64,000 nucleotides of DNA from Xylanimonas ulmi (GTDB taxonomy: Bacteria; Actinomycetota; Actinomycetes; Actinomycetales; Cellulomonadaceae): the NCBI RefSeq assembly GCF_004216535.1, contig NZ_SGWX01000001.1, positions 1,736,001-1,800,000 of the forward strand, read 5' to 3'. The translations under genes and the position numbers were made by a program. The notes under the pieces are model-generated. The model was not told where the DNA came from, searched no databases, and was given only the letters and a program-made list of their open reading frames with translations. Within the stretch, counting starts at the first letter, position 1; every line of letters starts with the position of its first letter. Positions 1-8,006 of the stretch are shown here, piece after piece.

Positions 1-63
1 GTAGGAGTTCCGAGCGAACAGGCGGACCTGAAAGGCGAGCATCCGCACGCTGCGTGCGATCAC
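1..63 (-). CDS. ABC-2 type transporter permease, N-terminal fragment
   Basis: Only the first 21 codons are inside the window. Translation from a GTG at 63 gives a short basic start followed by hydrophobic and arginine residues (VIARSVRMLAFQVRLFARNS), the usual beginning of an ABC-2 exporter permease just before its first membrane helix. The start overlaps the TGA of the upstream ATPase gene in a GTGA arrangement, so the two are translationally coupled. The permease identity is inferred mainly from that coupling; the rest of the gene lies outside the window. Confidence 0.6.
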   Translation of the reverse strand, partial: MIARSVRMLAFQVRLFARNSY

Positions 64-1058
64 GACGTCACACCCGGTTGCTCTGCGACCAGTGCGAGGT
101 AGTTCTCCTCGAGGGTCGGCGGGCGCTCGGTGTAGTCGAGCGCCCGCGCCCTCGCCTCCTCGAGCGTCGCCAGGGACTCGGGGCTTGGGGCCACGGTGCG
201 CCACTGCAGCCTGACATGGTCTTTGCCGTGGAAGGTCTGAACATCGACGACGGCGTCGACGCCGGCCCGCTGTGCGGCCGTCGCCGCCAGCGGATCGCCG
301 GGCGGCAGGGCGAACGTCGTCACGTGGCTGAGCCCTCCGGCCCGGGCAAGGTCGGCGACGTGACCTTCCGCGCGGACCCGCCCAGCGCGCAGCACGATCA
401 GCCGGTCGGAAAGTTCCTCGGCCTCGGTCAGGTAGTGGGTCGTCAGCAGGATCCCGACGCCGCGGCGCGACAGGCTGCGCACGAGTCGGCGGACCATCTG
501 CGCGTGCTCCGGGTCGAGTCCGTTGGTCGGCTCGTCGAGCAGGAGGAGACGAGGTCGGGCCAGCAGACCGCGGGCGATGTGGAGTCGCTGCACCATGCCG
601 CGCGAGAGCTCGTTGACCTTTGATCCGGCCCGGTCCGTCAGCCCGACGTCGGCGAGCACCTCCCGGGCACGGTCGTGCCGCTCGCGCGCCGGCACGCCCG
701 CAAGGTCGGCGAAGTAGAGCAAGTTCGCCGTCGCCGTGGCCCTCTTGTAGAAGCCGCCGTCACCGCCGAGGACCAGTCCGATGTCGGCCATGGCGCGCGC
801 CGACCGACGGTACGGGTCCCTCCCGCTCACCCGCACCGAACCGGCCGTGGGCATGAGCAGGCCGGAGCACATCTTCACCGTCGTCGTCTTGCCTGCCCCG
901 TTCGGGCCGAGCAAGGTGACGATCTCTCCCGCCTCGATCGTGAGGTCGACACCCGAGACCGCGAGGGCGTCGCTCCTGCGGTAGCGGCGGACCAGCCCCG
1001 ATGCGACGAGCGGAGGCTCAGCACCGATCTGGTTGCGCGCGGCAACTGGCGTAGTCAT
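60..1058 (-). CDS. ABC transporter ATP-binding protein (ABC-2 exporter family)
   Basis: ATPase subunit, 332 residues, of a CcmA/DrrA-type exporter. It would energise the permease that begins at its 3' end by binding and hydrolysing ATP on the cytoplasmic face. Visible motifs are the Walker A GPNGAGKT at about residues 51-58, a variant signature LSRGMVQR in place of LSGGQ, Walker B LLLLDEPTNGLDP, and the switch histidine in LLTTHYLTEAEEL. The C-terminal ~100 residues are the accessory domain usual in this family. The ATG at 1058 lies 7 nt after a TAGAGT -10 box with no Shine-Dalgarno sequence, so a leaderless transcript is likely. The exported substrate cannot be told from the sequence. Confidence 0.9.
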   Translation of the reverse strand: MTTPVAARNQIGAEPPLVASGLVRRYRRSDALAVSGVDLTIEAGEIVTLLGPNGAGKTTTVKMCSGLLMPTAGSVRVSGRDPYRRSARAMADIGLVLGGDGGFYKRATATANLLYFADLAGVPARERHDRAREVLADVGLTDRAGSKVNELSRGMVQRLHIARGLLARPRLLLLDEPTNGLDPEHAQMVRRLVRSLSRRGVGILLTTHYLTEAEELSDRLIVLRAGRVRAEGHVADLARAGGLSHVTTFALPPGDPLAATAAQRAGVDAVVDVQTFHGKDHVRLQWRTVAPSPESLATLEEARARALDYTERPPTLEENYLALVAEQPGVTS

Positions 1059-1065
1059 CGGCCGG

Positions 1066-1071
1066 ACTCTA
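1066..1071 (-). promoter_or_regulatory. Leaderless -10 box of the ABC exporter operon
   Basis: On the minus strand TAGAGT is followed by 7 nt and then the ATG at 1058. This is the TANNNT-N6/7-start layout of leaderless actinobacterial genes. The 100 bases beyond it up to the mobile element at 1172 hold nothing else recognisable. Confidence 0.5.
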
Positions 1072-1173
1072 GGCCGAGTCCTCCACCTGGCGCAAAACGC
1101 GCCTCCAACCTCGTGGCGGGTTCGTGGTCCAACCGTGCCGCTGGGTCGTTGAGCGCACGAACGAGACGCTCTA

Positions 1174-1190
1174 GAGCCTGTCGAACAACT
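1174..1190 (+). repeat. Left terminal inverted repeat
   Basis: GAGCCTGTCGAACAACT, matching the reverse complement of 3533-3549 except at its outermost and innermost bases. The transposase stop codon (TAG, 1189-1191) overlaps its inner edge. Confidence 0.8.
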
Positions 1191-2070
1191 ATCCGTGTCG
1201 GTCGGGGCGGCGCAGCAGCAGGCGGATCTGGGACAGGATCGCGAGCGCTTCGTGAGCGGTGAGGGTGGCTTCGTACTGCCGCACGAGACGTCGATGTCGG
1301 TTGATCCACCCGTTGGTTCGCTCGACGACCCACCGGCGTGGTTGGACGACGAACCCGCCGACGGGCTTGGGACCGGAGACGATCTCCAGTTCGATCCCGG
1401 CCGCTGCCGCGGCGGTGGCTGGGGCTTGGCCGGTGTAGCCCTTGTCGGCCCAGACGTGCGTCACGGACGGGCACGGGTTCTTCGTCAGCAGGTCGGCGAA
1501 CGCGGCCCGGTCCTGGACGTTCGCCGCGGTCACGTGGGCGGCCAGGAGCCGTCCGGCGGTGTCGACGAGGATGTGGCGTTTGATCCCGTCGACCTTCTTC
1601 GCGCCGTCGAACCCGCGCTCCCCGGGCGCCGGGGTGGACTTGACGGACGAGGAGTCGACGACGGCTGCGGTCGGTTCCTGGTCGCGGCCGTCGTGGACGC
1701 GGTCTTCGGCGCGCAGGATCGTCAGCATCTGCCCCCACAGTTGCTTCTTCGTCCACCTGCTGAAGTGCTTGTGCGTCGCGGACCAGGTCACGGCGAAGTC
1801 GTGCGGGAGCGAGCGCCACGGGATACCGGTCGCGACGATGAGGAGCAGCGCGTTGACGTACTCGCGCCACCGGTGCTCGCAGCATGGCCGCCCGCCACGG
1901 GTGGGGGTGGGGACCACGAGCGCGGCGATGCGCGCCCAGGCCGTGTCGGTCAGGTCGGAGGGGTACGGGCGGCGCGGGATGAGTTCACACGGGACAGATC
2001 CTCTTGACCAGCACCGACATGCCGGACCGTGTCGGCGCCCGTCGGTAGCGTGCGCGTCGTGGCCCGGCAT
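1189..2070 (-). CDS. IS5-family DDE transposase
   Basis: Catalyses cut-and-paste or copy movement of the surrounding element by acting on its terminal repeats. The N-terminal IS5-type domain (PYPSDLTDTAWARI, about residues 36-48) is followed by an RNase H-like catalytic core with D139 (VVDSSSVKS), D209 (ADKGYTG) and E250 (VVERTNGWINRHRRL). Only the ATG at 2070 gives a standard in-frame start close to the domain. That adds about 30 poorly conserved-looking residues and makes the gene overlap the divergent tnpB start at 2059 by 12 bases. Most relatives start next to PRRPYPSDL, but here that position has only CTC/ATC codons, so the start is uncertain. The catalytic triad is intact. Confidence 0.85.
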   Translation of the reverse strand: MPGHDAHATDGRRHGPACRCWSRGSVPCELIPRRPYPSDLTDTAWARIAALVVPTPTRGGRPCCEHRWREYVNALLLIVATGIPWRSLPHDFAVTWSATHKHFSRWTKKQLWGQMLTILRAEDRVHDGRDQEPTAAVVDSSSVKSTPAPGERGFDGAKKVDGIKRHILVDTAGRLLAAHVTAANVQDRAAFADLLTKNPCPSVTHVWADKGYTGQAPATAAAAAGIELEIVSGPKPVGGFVVQPRRWVVERTNGWINRHRRLVRQYEATLTAHEALAILSQIRLLLRRPDRHG

Positions 2071-3495
2071 ACGACGTTCCAGTGGGTGGCTGACCCCACC
2101 GCGGAGCAGGCGCGTGCGCTGGCCCGACACGAGGGCGCAGCACGGTTCGCGTTCAACCAGGGACTTCGCCTGCACCTGAACGCCCGCCATGCGGCCAAGG
2201 ACGCCGTCGGCGACGACGTCGTGCGGGTGCCGTGGACGGGGTTCGACCTGATCAACGCGTTCAACGCGTGGAAGAAGACCGAGGACGCCGGCCGCCGCTT
2301 CGTCGTTGACGGCTCCGGCAACGTTGAGCTGGAAGTCACTGGCCTGGCCTGGCGGGCCGAGGTCAGCGCCCAGGTGTTCGAGGAGGCTGTCGTCGACCTT
2401 GGCAAGGCGCTGGGGGCGTGGACGGCCTCTCGGCGGGGCAAGCGCGCCGGACGGCCGGTCGGGCACCCTCGGCTCAAGAAGAAGAACCCGGAGCGCGGCT
2501 CGTTCCGCATGCGGAACAAGACCTCCCAGACGAAGACCGGTCAGCGGTCAACGATCCGGGTTGGTGAGAACGGTCCTCGTTCGGTGACCCTGCCGGGCAT
2601 CGGCGCCATCAAGGTCCACGACGACACCCGCCGGTTGCGTCGCATGCTCGACACGGGCCGGGCACGGATCCTGTTCGCGACCGTCTCCCGGCGTGGCGGG
2701 CGGTGGCGCATCAGCTTGAACATCGAAGCCGCCGACCTCCACCCCGCCGCCCAGCATCCCGCCCGTGACGACGCGGACCACAGCGGGTGGGTCGGCGTGG
2801 ACCGCGGGCTGCGCGCACCCGTCGCCGCCGCCACCGCCGACGGCACCGAGGTGCTCCGCATCGACGAGGCGCCCAAGGCGCTCCGGACCGCGCGACCGGT
2901 CACACGCCGGTTGCAGAAGTCGGTCTCCCGGAAGGTCAAGGGCTCCGCGGGCCGGCGGGCCGCCGTCAAACGCCTCTCACGTCACCACGAGCGGGTCCGT
3001 GCCCGCCGTCACCACTTCCTGCACGAAGTCTCGAACCTGCTGGTCAAGACCCACGACCGGCTCGTTATCGAGAACCTCAACATCACCGGCATGCTCGCTA
3101 ACCACCGGCTCGCCGCAGCCATCTCTGACGCGGCCTGGGGTGAGCTCGCCCACCAGATCACCTACAAGCAGACCTGGCGCGGCGGGCAACTCCTCACAGC
3201 GGACCGGTGGTTCCCGTCGTCGAAGACCTGCTCAGGGTGCGGTGACGTCAAGGCGACGCTCACCCTCGCGGACCGCGTCTTCACCTGCGGCACATGCGGG
3301 CTGACCATCGACCGCGACCGCAACGCCGCGATCAACCTCGCCGCCTGGGGCGAACAGCGACACTCCCAGGTCCTGGACCCCGAAGCACGAGGCCAGGCCA
3401 ACAACGCCCACCGACCGGACGGCTCTGGCCGACGCCCTCGCGTCGACGAAACCAGCCGGGATGACGTGGGAACCCTCACCGCCACCGCGGCATAG
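2059..3495 (+). CDS. tnpB: TnpB, OrfB-family RNA-guided nuclease
   Basis: TnpB proteins are RNA-guided DNA endonucleases, ancestors of Cas12, which use a guide (omega) RNA usually made from the 3' end of the element. The 478-residue product (GTG start at 2059; ATG at 2029 would add 10) has the N-terminal RHTTFQWVADPT motif. It has RuvC motifs with D248 (WVGVDRGL) and E338 (LVIENLNITGM), a four-cysteine zinc ribbon (CSGC and CGTC, C391/394/410/413), and the final DRDRNAAINLAAWG motif. All key residues are present, so it looks active. Its companion here is an IS5-type DDE transposase, not the Y1 or serine TnpA usual for tnpB elements. The guide RNA was not delimited; its likely place is about 3350-3549. 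Confidence 0.9.
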   Translation: MARHTTFQWVADPTAEQARALARHEGAARFAFNQGLRLHLNARHAAKDAVGDDVVRVPWTGFDLINAFNAWKKTEDAGRRFVVDGSGNVELEVTGLAWRAEVSAQVFEEAVVDLGKALGAWTASRRGKRAGRPVGHPRLKKKNPERGSFRMRNKTSQTKTGQRSTIRVGENGPRSVTLPGIGAIKVHDDTRRLRRMLDTGRARILFATVSRRGGRWRISLNIEAADLHPAAQHPARDDADHSGWVGVDRGLRAPVAAATADGTEVLRIDEAPKALRTARPVTRRLQKSVSRKVKGSAGRRAAVKRLSRHHERVRARRHHFLHEVSNLLVKTHDRLVIENLNITGMLANHRLAAAISDAAWGELAHQITYKQTWRGGQLLTADRWFPSSKTCSGCGDVKATLTLADRVFTCGTCGLTIDRDRNAAINLAAWGEQRHSQVLDPEARGQANNAHRPDGSGRRPRVDETSRDDVGTLTATAA

Positions 3496-3532
3496 GGACG
3501 TCCGAGAAGGACGCTGCCGAGCACCCCACCAA

Positions 3533-3549
3533 GGTTGTTCGACAGGCTT
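3533..3549 (-). repeat. Right terminal inverted repeat
   Basis: Reads GGTTGTTCGACAGGCTT on the plus strand. The TA at 3550-3551 duplicates the one at 1172-1173. The outermost base, 3549, supplies the last letter of the ldh stop codon. Confidence 0.8.
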
Positions 3550-4517
3550 TAGAGGCCGAAACGCTTCTGGACTGCCCGCATGCTCGCGGCCGAGGCGGTC
3601 AACCCGGCGATCTCGGCGTCGGACAACGGCACGCGCAGCACCTCCGGGACCCCGCGGCGGTCGACGACCGAGGGGACCGAGAGGCACACGTCGTCGATGC
3701 CGTAGTAGTCGTCCAGGCGCGAGGACACCGTGAGCACGCGGTGCTCGTTCTTGAGGACCGCCTCGATGATGCGTGTCGAGGCCAGGCCCACGGCGTAGTT
3801 GGTGGCGCCCTTGCCCGCGATGATGCGGTAGGCGGAGTCGACGACCTCGTGCGCGATGGCGGCGCGCTCGGCCTCCCCGAGCTCGCCGTACTCGGGCAGC
3901 GCCTGCCACTCCAACAACGGGACACCGCCGATCGTCGCCGAGCTCCACAGCACGATCTCCGAGTCGCCGTGCTCCCCGGCGATGTACGCGTGGACGTTGC
4001 CCACAGCGACGCCGCAGTGCAGCGCCAGCGCCGCGCGCAGCCGAGACGAGTCGAGCACCGTGCCCGACCCGAACACGCGCTCGCGCGGCAGCCCCGAGAT
4101 CTTCTGCGCGGCGTAGGTGACGATGTCGACGGGGTTGGTGACCATGATGTAGATCGCGTCGGGCGCGACCTCCAGCAGCCCCGGCAGGATCTTGCGGGTC
4201 AGGCCGATGGTGGCCTCCGCCAGGTCGAGGCGCGTCTGGCCGGGCTGCTGCTTGGCGCCGGCCGTGATGACCACGACGTCGGCGCCGCGGCACACCTCGA
4301 CGTCGTCGGACCCCACGATCTCCGCGGGCGGGATGAACATCATGCCGTGCTGAAGGTCGAGCACCTCAGCCTCGACCTTCTGGGTGTTGACGTCGAGCAG
4401 CGCGACGGTGCGCGCTGTCCCCCGGGTGAGCGCGGCGTAGGCGAGCGTCGACCCCACAGCACCCGCGCCCACAATGGCGAGCTTGTTGGTGGTGCTGCGC
4501 AGGGCGGGGATGGTCAC
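3549..4517 (-). CDS. ldh: L-lactate dehydrogenase
   Basis: Reduces pyruvate to L-lactate with NADH, the fermentative outlet of glycolysis in the cytosol. The 322-residue protein has the Rossmann motif GAGAVGS (17-23), D42 for NAD choice, and the substrate-specificity glutamine Q90 in AGAKQQPGQTR, the position that is arginine in malate dehydrogenases. It also has R96, R159 and the catalytic H183 in GEHGDSE. The GTG start at 4517 follows a GGAGG Shine-Dalgarno sequence by about 8 nt. The stop TAA is built from the TA target duplication plus the first base of the adjacent mobile element, so the insertion left the protein length unchanged. Any terminator of its own was displaced by the element. 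Confidence 0.95.
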   Translation of the reverse strand: MTIPALRSTTNKLAIVGAGAVGSTLAYAALTRGTARTVALLDVNTQKVEAEVLDLQHGMMFIPPAEIVGSDDVEVCRGADVVVITAGAKQQPGQTRLDLAEATIGLTRKILPGLLEVAPDAIYIMVTNPVDIVTYAAQKISGLPRERVFGSGTVLDSSRLRAALALHCGVAVGNVHAYIAGEHGDSEIVLWSSATIGGVPLLEWQALPEYGELGEAERAAIAHEVVDSAYRIIAGKGATNYAVGLASTRIIEAVLKNEHRVLTVSSRLDDYYGIDDVCLSVPSVVDRRGVPEVLRVPLSDAEIAGLTASAASMRAVQKRFGL

Positions 4518-4578
4518 GAGATCCTCCGTGTGGTGACTGGGACGGGTCGCCCGCTCGTGGGCGGTGACGTCGCCAAGG

Positions 4579-6648
4579 TTAGGTGTCGAGGCGACGCAGC
4601 GCAGCGCGCACGACGCCGGGGTCCGCCGTCGGCCAGAAGTCGGGCATCGACCTGGTCAGGAAGGCGCCGTACCTCGCGGTCGCGAGCCGCGGGTCGAGGA
4701 CGGCGACGACGCCGCGGTCCTGTGCGGTGCGGATCAGCCTGCCCGCGCCCTGGGCGAGCAGCAGCGCGGCGTGCGTCGCGGAGACCTGCATGAACCCGTT
4801 GCCGCCGGCCCGCTCGACCGCGCGCGTCCTGGCCGAGCGCACCGGGTCGTCCGGCCTCGGGAAGGGGATCCGGTCGATGAGCACGAGGCGGCAGGAGGGC
4901 CCGGGCACGTCGACGCCCTGCCACAGCGAGAGTGTGCCGAACAGACACGTCGCCGGGTCGTGCGCGAACTGGCGTACGAGCGTCGGCAGCTGGTCGTCAC
5001 CCTGGGCGAGCACCGGGACGTCGAGTCGCTCACGCATCGCCTCGGCCGCGGCGCCCGCGGCGCGCCGCGAGGAGAACAGTCCAAGCGTGCGCCCGCCCGC
5101 AGCCTCGATCAGCCCGGCGATCTCGTCGAGTTGCGCGTCGGTGGTGGGCTCGCGCCCCGGGGCGGGCAGATGCCGCGCGACGTAGAGGATTCCTTGGCGG
5201 GGGTAGTCGAACGGGCTGCCCACGTCGACCCCGGTCCAGTCGCCGCCATCGTCGCCGTCTCGGCCCAGGCCCAGCGACCCGGCCACGGCGTCGAAGCGCC
5301 CGCCGAGCGTCAGCGTCGCGGACGTGAACACTCCGGTCGCCTCGGCCAGCAGGCCCGCGCGGATCAAGCCCGCCACGTGCAGCGGGGCCGCGTGCAGGCG
5401 CGAGACGCCGTCGCCCCACCCGCTGCCTGGCCCGTCACCCGGCCGCGCGCACCACAGCACGTCGGACGAGGTGTCCTCGGCCGCCATGCGCTCCGCGACC
5501 TCAAACAGCTGCAGCACGGCGGACTGCGCCATCTTCGCGCCCGCGTCGAGCGGCGCTCCGCCGTCCTTGGGCGTGGCGTCGGGCTTGACGCGCGTCAACA
5601 GCTCGCGCGCGGCGTCACGCACGGCGCCCACCGCCGTGCGCAACTCCTCGGGCAGCCCCAGCGGGAAGGCGCTGGCCGCGGCCTGTGCGATGAGGGACCC
5701 GAACGCCTGCGCCGCGGCGTCGAGCTGCGTCGTCTCGGCCCCGGCGTGCCGGCGCGCGAGCCGCGCGGCGTGCTCGACGCTCGTCAGCGAGAGGTCCACC
5801 GTCGCGGCCGAGGTGACGCGGTCGGCGAGCTCGTGCGCCTCATCGACCACCACGACGCCGTGCTCAGGCAGCACGTGCGGGCTGCCCGAGACGGCGATGC
5901 CCAGCATGGCGTGGTTGGTGACGACGACGTCAGCCTCGCGCGCCGCCGCGCGCGCTCGCTCGGGGAAGCACTCAGCCAACAGCGGGCACCGCTGCCCAAG
6001 GCATTCGAGCGAGGTGACCGACACCTGGCGCCACGCGCGGTCGGGCACGCCCGGAACGAGGTCGTCGCGATCGCCCGTCTCGGTCTCCTGCGCCCACGTG
6101 TGCAGCAGCCGCACCTGGTCGGCGAGCGAGGCGGCGCCGTCCTCGCGGCGCCCTCGCCGCCCCTCGGCGGGGTGGTCCGCGGCGCTCTCGCCCGGCGCGA
6201 GGCCGGACAGGTCGAACAGCGTCGCGTCGTCGGCCGGGAAACCACCACCGACCTTGTGCAGGCACAGGTAGTTGTGCCACCCCTTGAGCAGTGCGACCTT
6301 GGGCGGGCGCGGGAGCAAGGGCGCGACCGCGTCGGCGACAAGCGGCAGGTCCCGCGTGACGACCTGCCGCTGCAGCGCGAGCGTCGCCGTCGAGACGATG
6401 ACCCGCTCGTCGGCGAGAACGGCGTGGCGCACCGCGGGCACGAGATAGCCGAGCGACTTGCCGGTGCCGGTCCCCGCCTGAACGAGCAGGTGCCGCCCGC
6501 TGTCGATCGCCGAGTCAACCTCGACCGCCATGCGGTGCTGCCCGTCGCGCCGCCCGCCGCCCAGGCGCGCGACGGCCAGGTCGAGCAGCGCCTCGACCGA
6601 GGCGACCTCGGCGTCGGCGTGCTCGGCGGCGTCGGGGGCGGTGGTCAC
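4579..6648 (-). CDS. dinG: ATP-dependent DNA helicase, DinG/XPD family
   Basis: Superfamily 2 helicase with an iron-sulphur cluster, 689 residues. It unwinds DNA 5' to 3' and resolves structures such as R-loops or G-quadruplexes. Seen in the sequence: Walker A AGTGTGKS (58-65), the four cluster cysteines C129, C216, C221 and C227, the DEAH box (269-272), and the C-terminal helicase motif QGAGRLIRT. It starts at GTG 6648, 6 nt downstream of a TAGGAT box, with no Shine-Dalgarno sequence. It ends 61 bases before ldh. No LexA or PafBC motif was found in front of it, so damage regulation is not evident. Confidence 0.93.
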   Translation of the reverse strand: MTTAPDAAEHADAEVASVEALLDLAVARLGGGRRDGQHRMAVEVDSAIDSGRHLLVQAGTGTGKSLGYLVPAVRHAVLADERVIVSTATLALQRQVVTRDLPLVADAVAPLLPRPPKVALLKGWHNYLCLHKVGGGFPADDATLFDLSGLAPGESAADHPAEGRRGRREDGAASLADQVRLLHTWAQETETGDRDDLVPGVPDRAWRQVSVTSLECLGQRCPLLAECFPERARAAAREADVVVTNHAMLGIAVSGSPHVLPEHGVVVVDEAHELADRVTSAATVDLSLTSVEHAARLARRHAGAETTQLDAAAQAFGSLIAQAAASAFPLGLPEELRTAVGAVRDAARELLTRVKPDATPKDGGAPLDAGAKMAQSAVLQLFEVAERMAAEDTSSDVLWCARPGDGPGSGWGDGVSRLHAAPLHVAGLIRAGLLAEATGVFTSATLTLGGRFDAVAGSLGLGRDGDDGGDWTGVDVGSPFDYPRQGILYVARHLPAPGREPTTDAQLDEIAGLIEAAGGRTLGLFSSRRAAGAAAEAMRERLDVPVLAQGDDQLPTLVRQFAHDPATCLFGTLSLWQGVDVPGPSCRLVLIDRIPFPRPDDPVRSARTRAVERAGGNGFMQVSATHAALLLAQGAGRLIRTAQDRGVVAVLDPRLATARYGAFLTRSMPDFWPTADPGVVRAALRRLDT

Positions 6649-6654
6649 CGAACG

Positions 6655-6660
6655 ATCCTA
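6655..6660 (-). promoter_or_regulatory. Leaderless -10 box of dinG
   Basis: TAGGAT on the minus strand, 6 nt before the GTG start at 6648. Confidence 0.5.
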
Positions 6661-6861
6661 GGGGCGGCAGCCGTCGGCGACGAGCACAACCGCCCGCTCC
6701 ATGCCGCCGAATTCATGCCGCCGAATTCCACCCTGGTGAAAGCGGCCCCTGACGCTGCCCGAGCGCATGTCGGCGTTCTACGCTCGCCAGCGAACGGCCG
6801 CTCCCGGGCAGGTCGATGCAAGGGCTCCAGGCGACGTGCCCACGAGAGACGGAGGGCTGCG

Positions 6862-7989
6862 GTGACCCACACCCGAGAGAAGGGCATGGACACCCGGGGC
6901 GACGTGCGCCCCGCACCCGAGCCCACGAACGGCGGGTACCTGCCACAGCTCGACGGCCTCCGCACCGTCGCCGTCCTCGCGGTCTTCCTGTTCCACACCG
7001 AGGCGCGGTGGTTCCCGGGCGGCTACGTCGGGGTCGACGTCTTCTTCGTGCTCTCCGGCTTCCTGATCACCGGTGTGCTCCTGCGCGAGCACGCACGCAC
7101 GGGCTCGGTGTCGCTGCTCGGCTTCTATCTGCGCCGGGCGCGGCGCCTGCTGCCCGCGCTGCTCCTGCTCGCGGTCGTCCTGAGCGTCGCGTATCTCGTG
7201 CTCTTCCAGGGAACGCTGCGAACACAGAGCCTCCTGGGCGTCCTGGCGGCGGTCGGGTACGCGACCTCGCCGATCGCCGCCTCGGGCGTCCACCTGGAGT
7301 CGATGCTCCACGCGTGGTCGCTCTCGGTCGAGGAGTACTTCTACGCACTCTGGCCGCTCGTCGTCGTCGTGGTGCTCCGGAGGGTGGGCCGGACTCGGCT
7401 GCTCGCCGTCACCGCGGCGATCACCACGGCCGCGGTGCTCTACCGCGTCGGTGTCGCGCTCGCCGGGTGGCCCCGCGACCGGATCTACTACGCGGCCGAC
7501 ACCCGCGCCGAGCAACTGCTGCTGGGCTGCCTGCTCGCGCTCGTCCTGGCCCGGCGCCAGCTGCGCGTGCCCGACTGGCTCGCCGCCGCGTGCGCCATGC
7601 TCCTGGGGGCCTTCGTCCTGGTCCCGGACGCCCTCACGGCGCCGTTCTACCTGTACGGCGGCTCGAGCCTCATCGGCGTCGCCGCGGCGACCATCATCGC
7701 CGCCCTGACCGCGGCGCGGGCGACGGCGCTGTCCCGCGTCATGTCACTGCGGCCTCTTGTATGGGTCGGGCAGCGCTCCTACGGCGTCTACCTGTGGCAC
7801 GCGCCCATCGCGGGCATCATCGGGACGCTGGTTCCCGCAGCAGCGGTGAGCCTGCAGCTCGACGCGACGGCCACGGCGCTCAAGCTGGCGCTCACGCTCG
7901 TCGTCGCCGCACTGTCGTACCGGTTCGTCGAGAGGCGCGTGATGCGGATGCGCCCGCACAGGGCGAGGTTGTCGGCGCGGCCCGTGTGA
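6862..7989 (+). CDS. Membrane acyltransferase, OafA/YrhL (acyltransferase 3) family
   Basis: Integral membrane enzyme of 375 residues that transfers an acyl group, usually acetyl, to a cell-surface glycan or glycolipid. The family opening QLDGLRTVAVLAVFLFH is present, with the catalytic histidine and glycine-rich GGYVGVDVFFVLSGFLIT, then RR(A)RRLLPAL. About ten hydrophobic helices follow. There is no C-terminal SGNH domain, so it is the short form. The GTG at 6862 is preferred because GGAGGG lies 5 nt upstream; ATG at 6886 is the alternative. It stands alone between dinG and hflX, and its acceptor is unknown. Confidence 0.9.
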   Translation: MTHTREKGMDTRGDVRPAPEPTNGGYLPQLDGLRTVAVLAVFLFHTEARWFPGGYVGVDVFFVLSGFLITGVLLREHARTGSVSLLGFYLRRARRLLPALLLLAVVLSVAYLVLFQGTLRTQSLLGVLAAVGYATSPIAASGVHLESMLHAWSLSVEEYFYALWPLVVVVVLRRVGRTRLLAVTAAITTAAVLYRVGVALAGWPRDRIYYAADTRAEQLLLGCLLALVLARRQLRVPDWLAAACAMLLGAFVLVPDALTAPFYLYGGSSLIGVAAATIIAALTAARATALSRVMSLRPLVWVGQRSYGVYLWHAPIAGIIGTLVPAAAVSLQLDATATALKLALTLVVAALSYRFVERRVMRMRPHRARLSARPV

Positions 7990-8006
7990 GGCTGTGGCGC
8001 GACGCG

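Larger units (their letters stand above)
1174..3549. mobile_element. TIR-bounded element: IS5-type transposase plus TnpB
   Basis: A 2.38 kb unit with imperfect terminal inverted repeats at its two ends (16 of 17 inner-aligned positions, core GCCTGTCGAACAAC). It is flanked by a TA on both sides (1172-1173 and 3550-3551), as expected for IS5-superfamily insertion into a CTAG-like target. Inside are a DDE transposase on the minus strand, ending at the left repeat, and a TnpB gene on the plus strand, ending 37 bases before the right repeat. No tyrosine (Y1) or serine TnpA is present and no IS200/IS605-type subterminal hairpins were recognised. The compact fit of both genes between one pair of repeats suggests they move together. 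Confidence 0.8.

Noticed and set aside
1174-3549. Standard IS200/IS605 or IS607 element
   Set aside because: No Y1 or serine transposase and no subterminal hairpins; the ends are inverted repeats with a TA duplication.
4564-6861. Long open frame leading into the acyltransferase
   Set aside because: Antisense shadow of dinG. The real start has a ribosome-binding site at 6851-6856.
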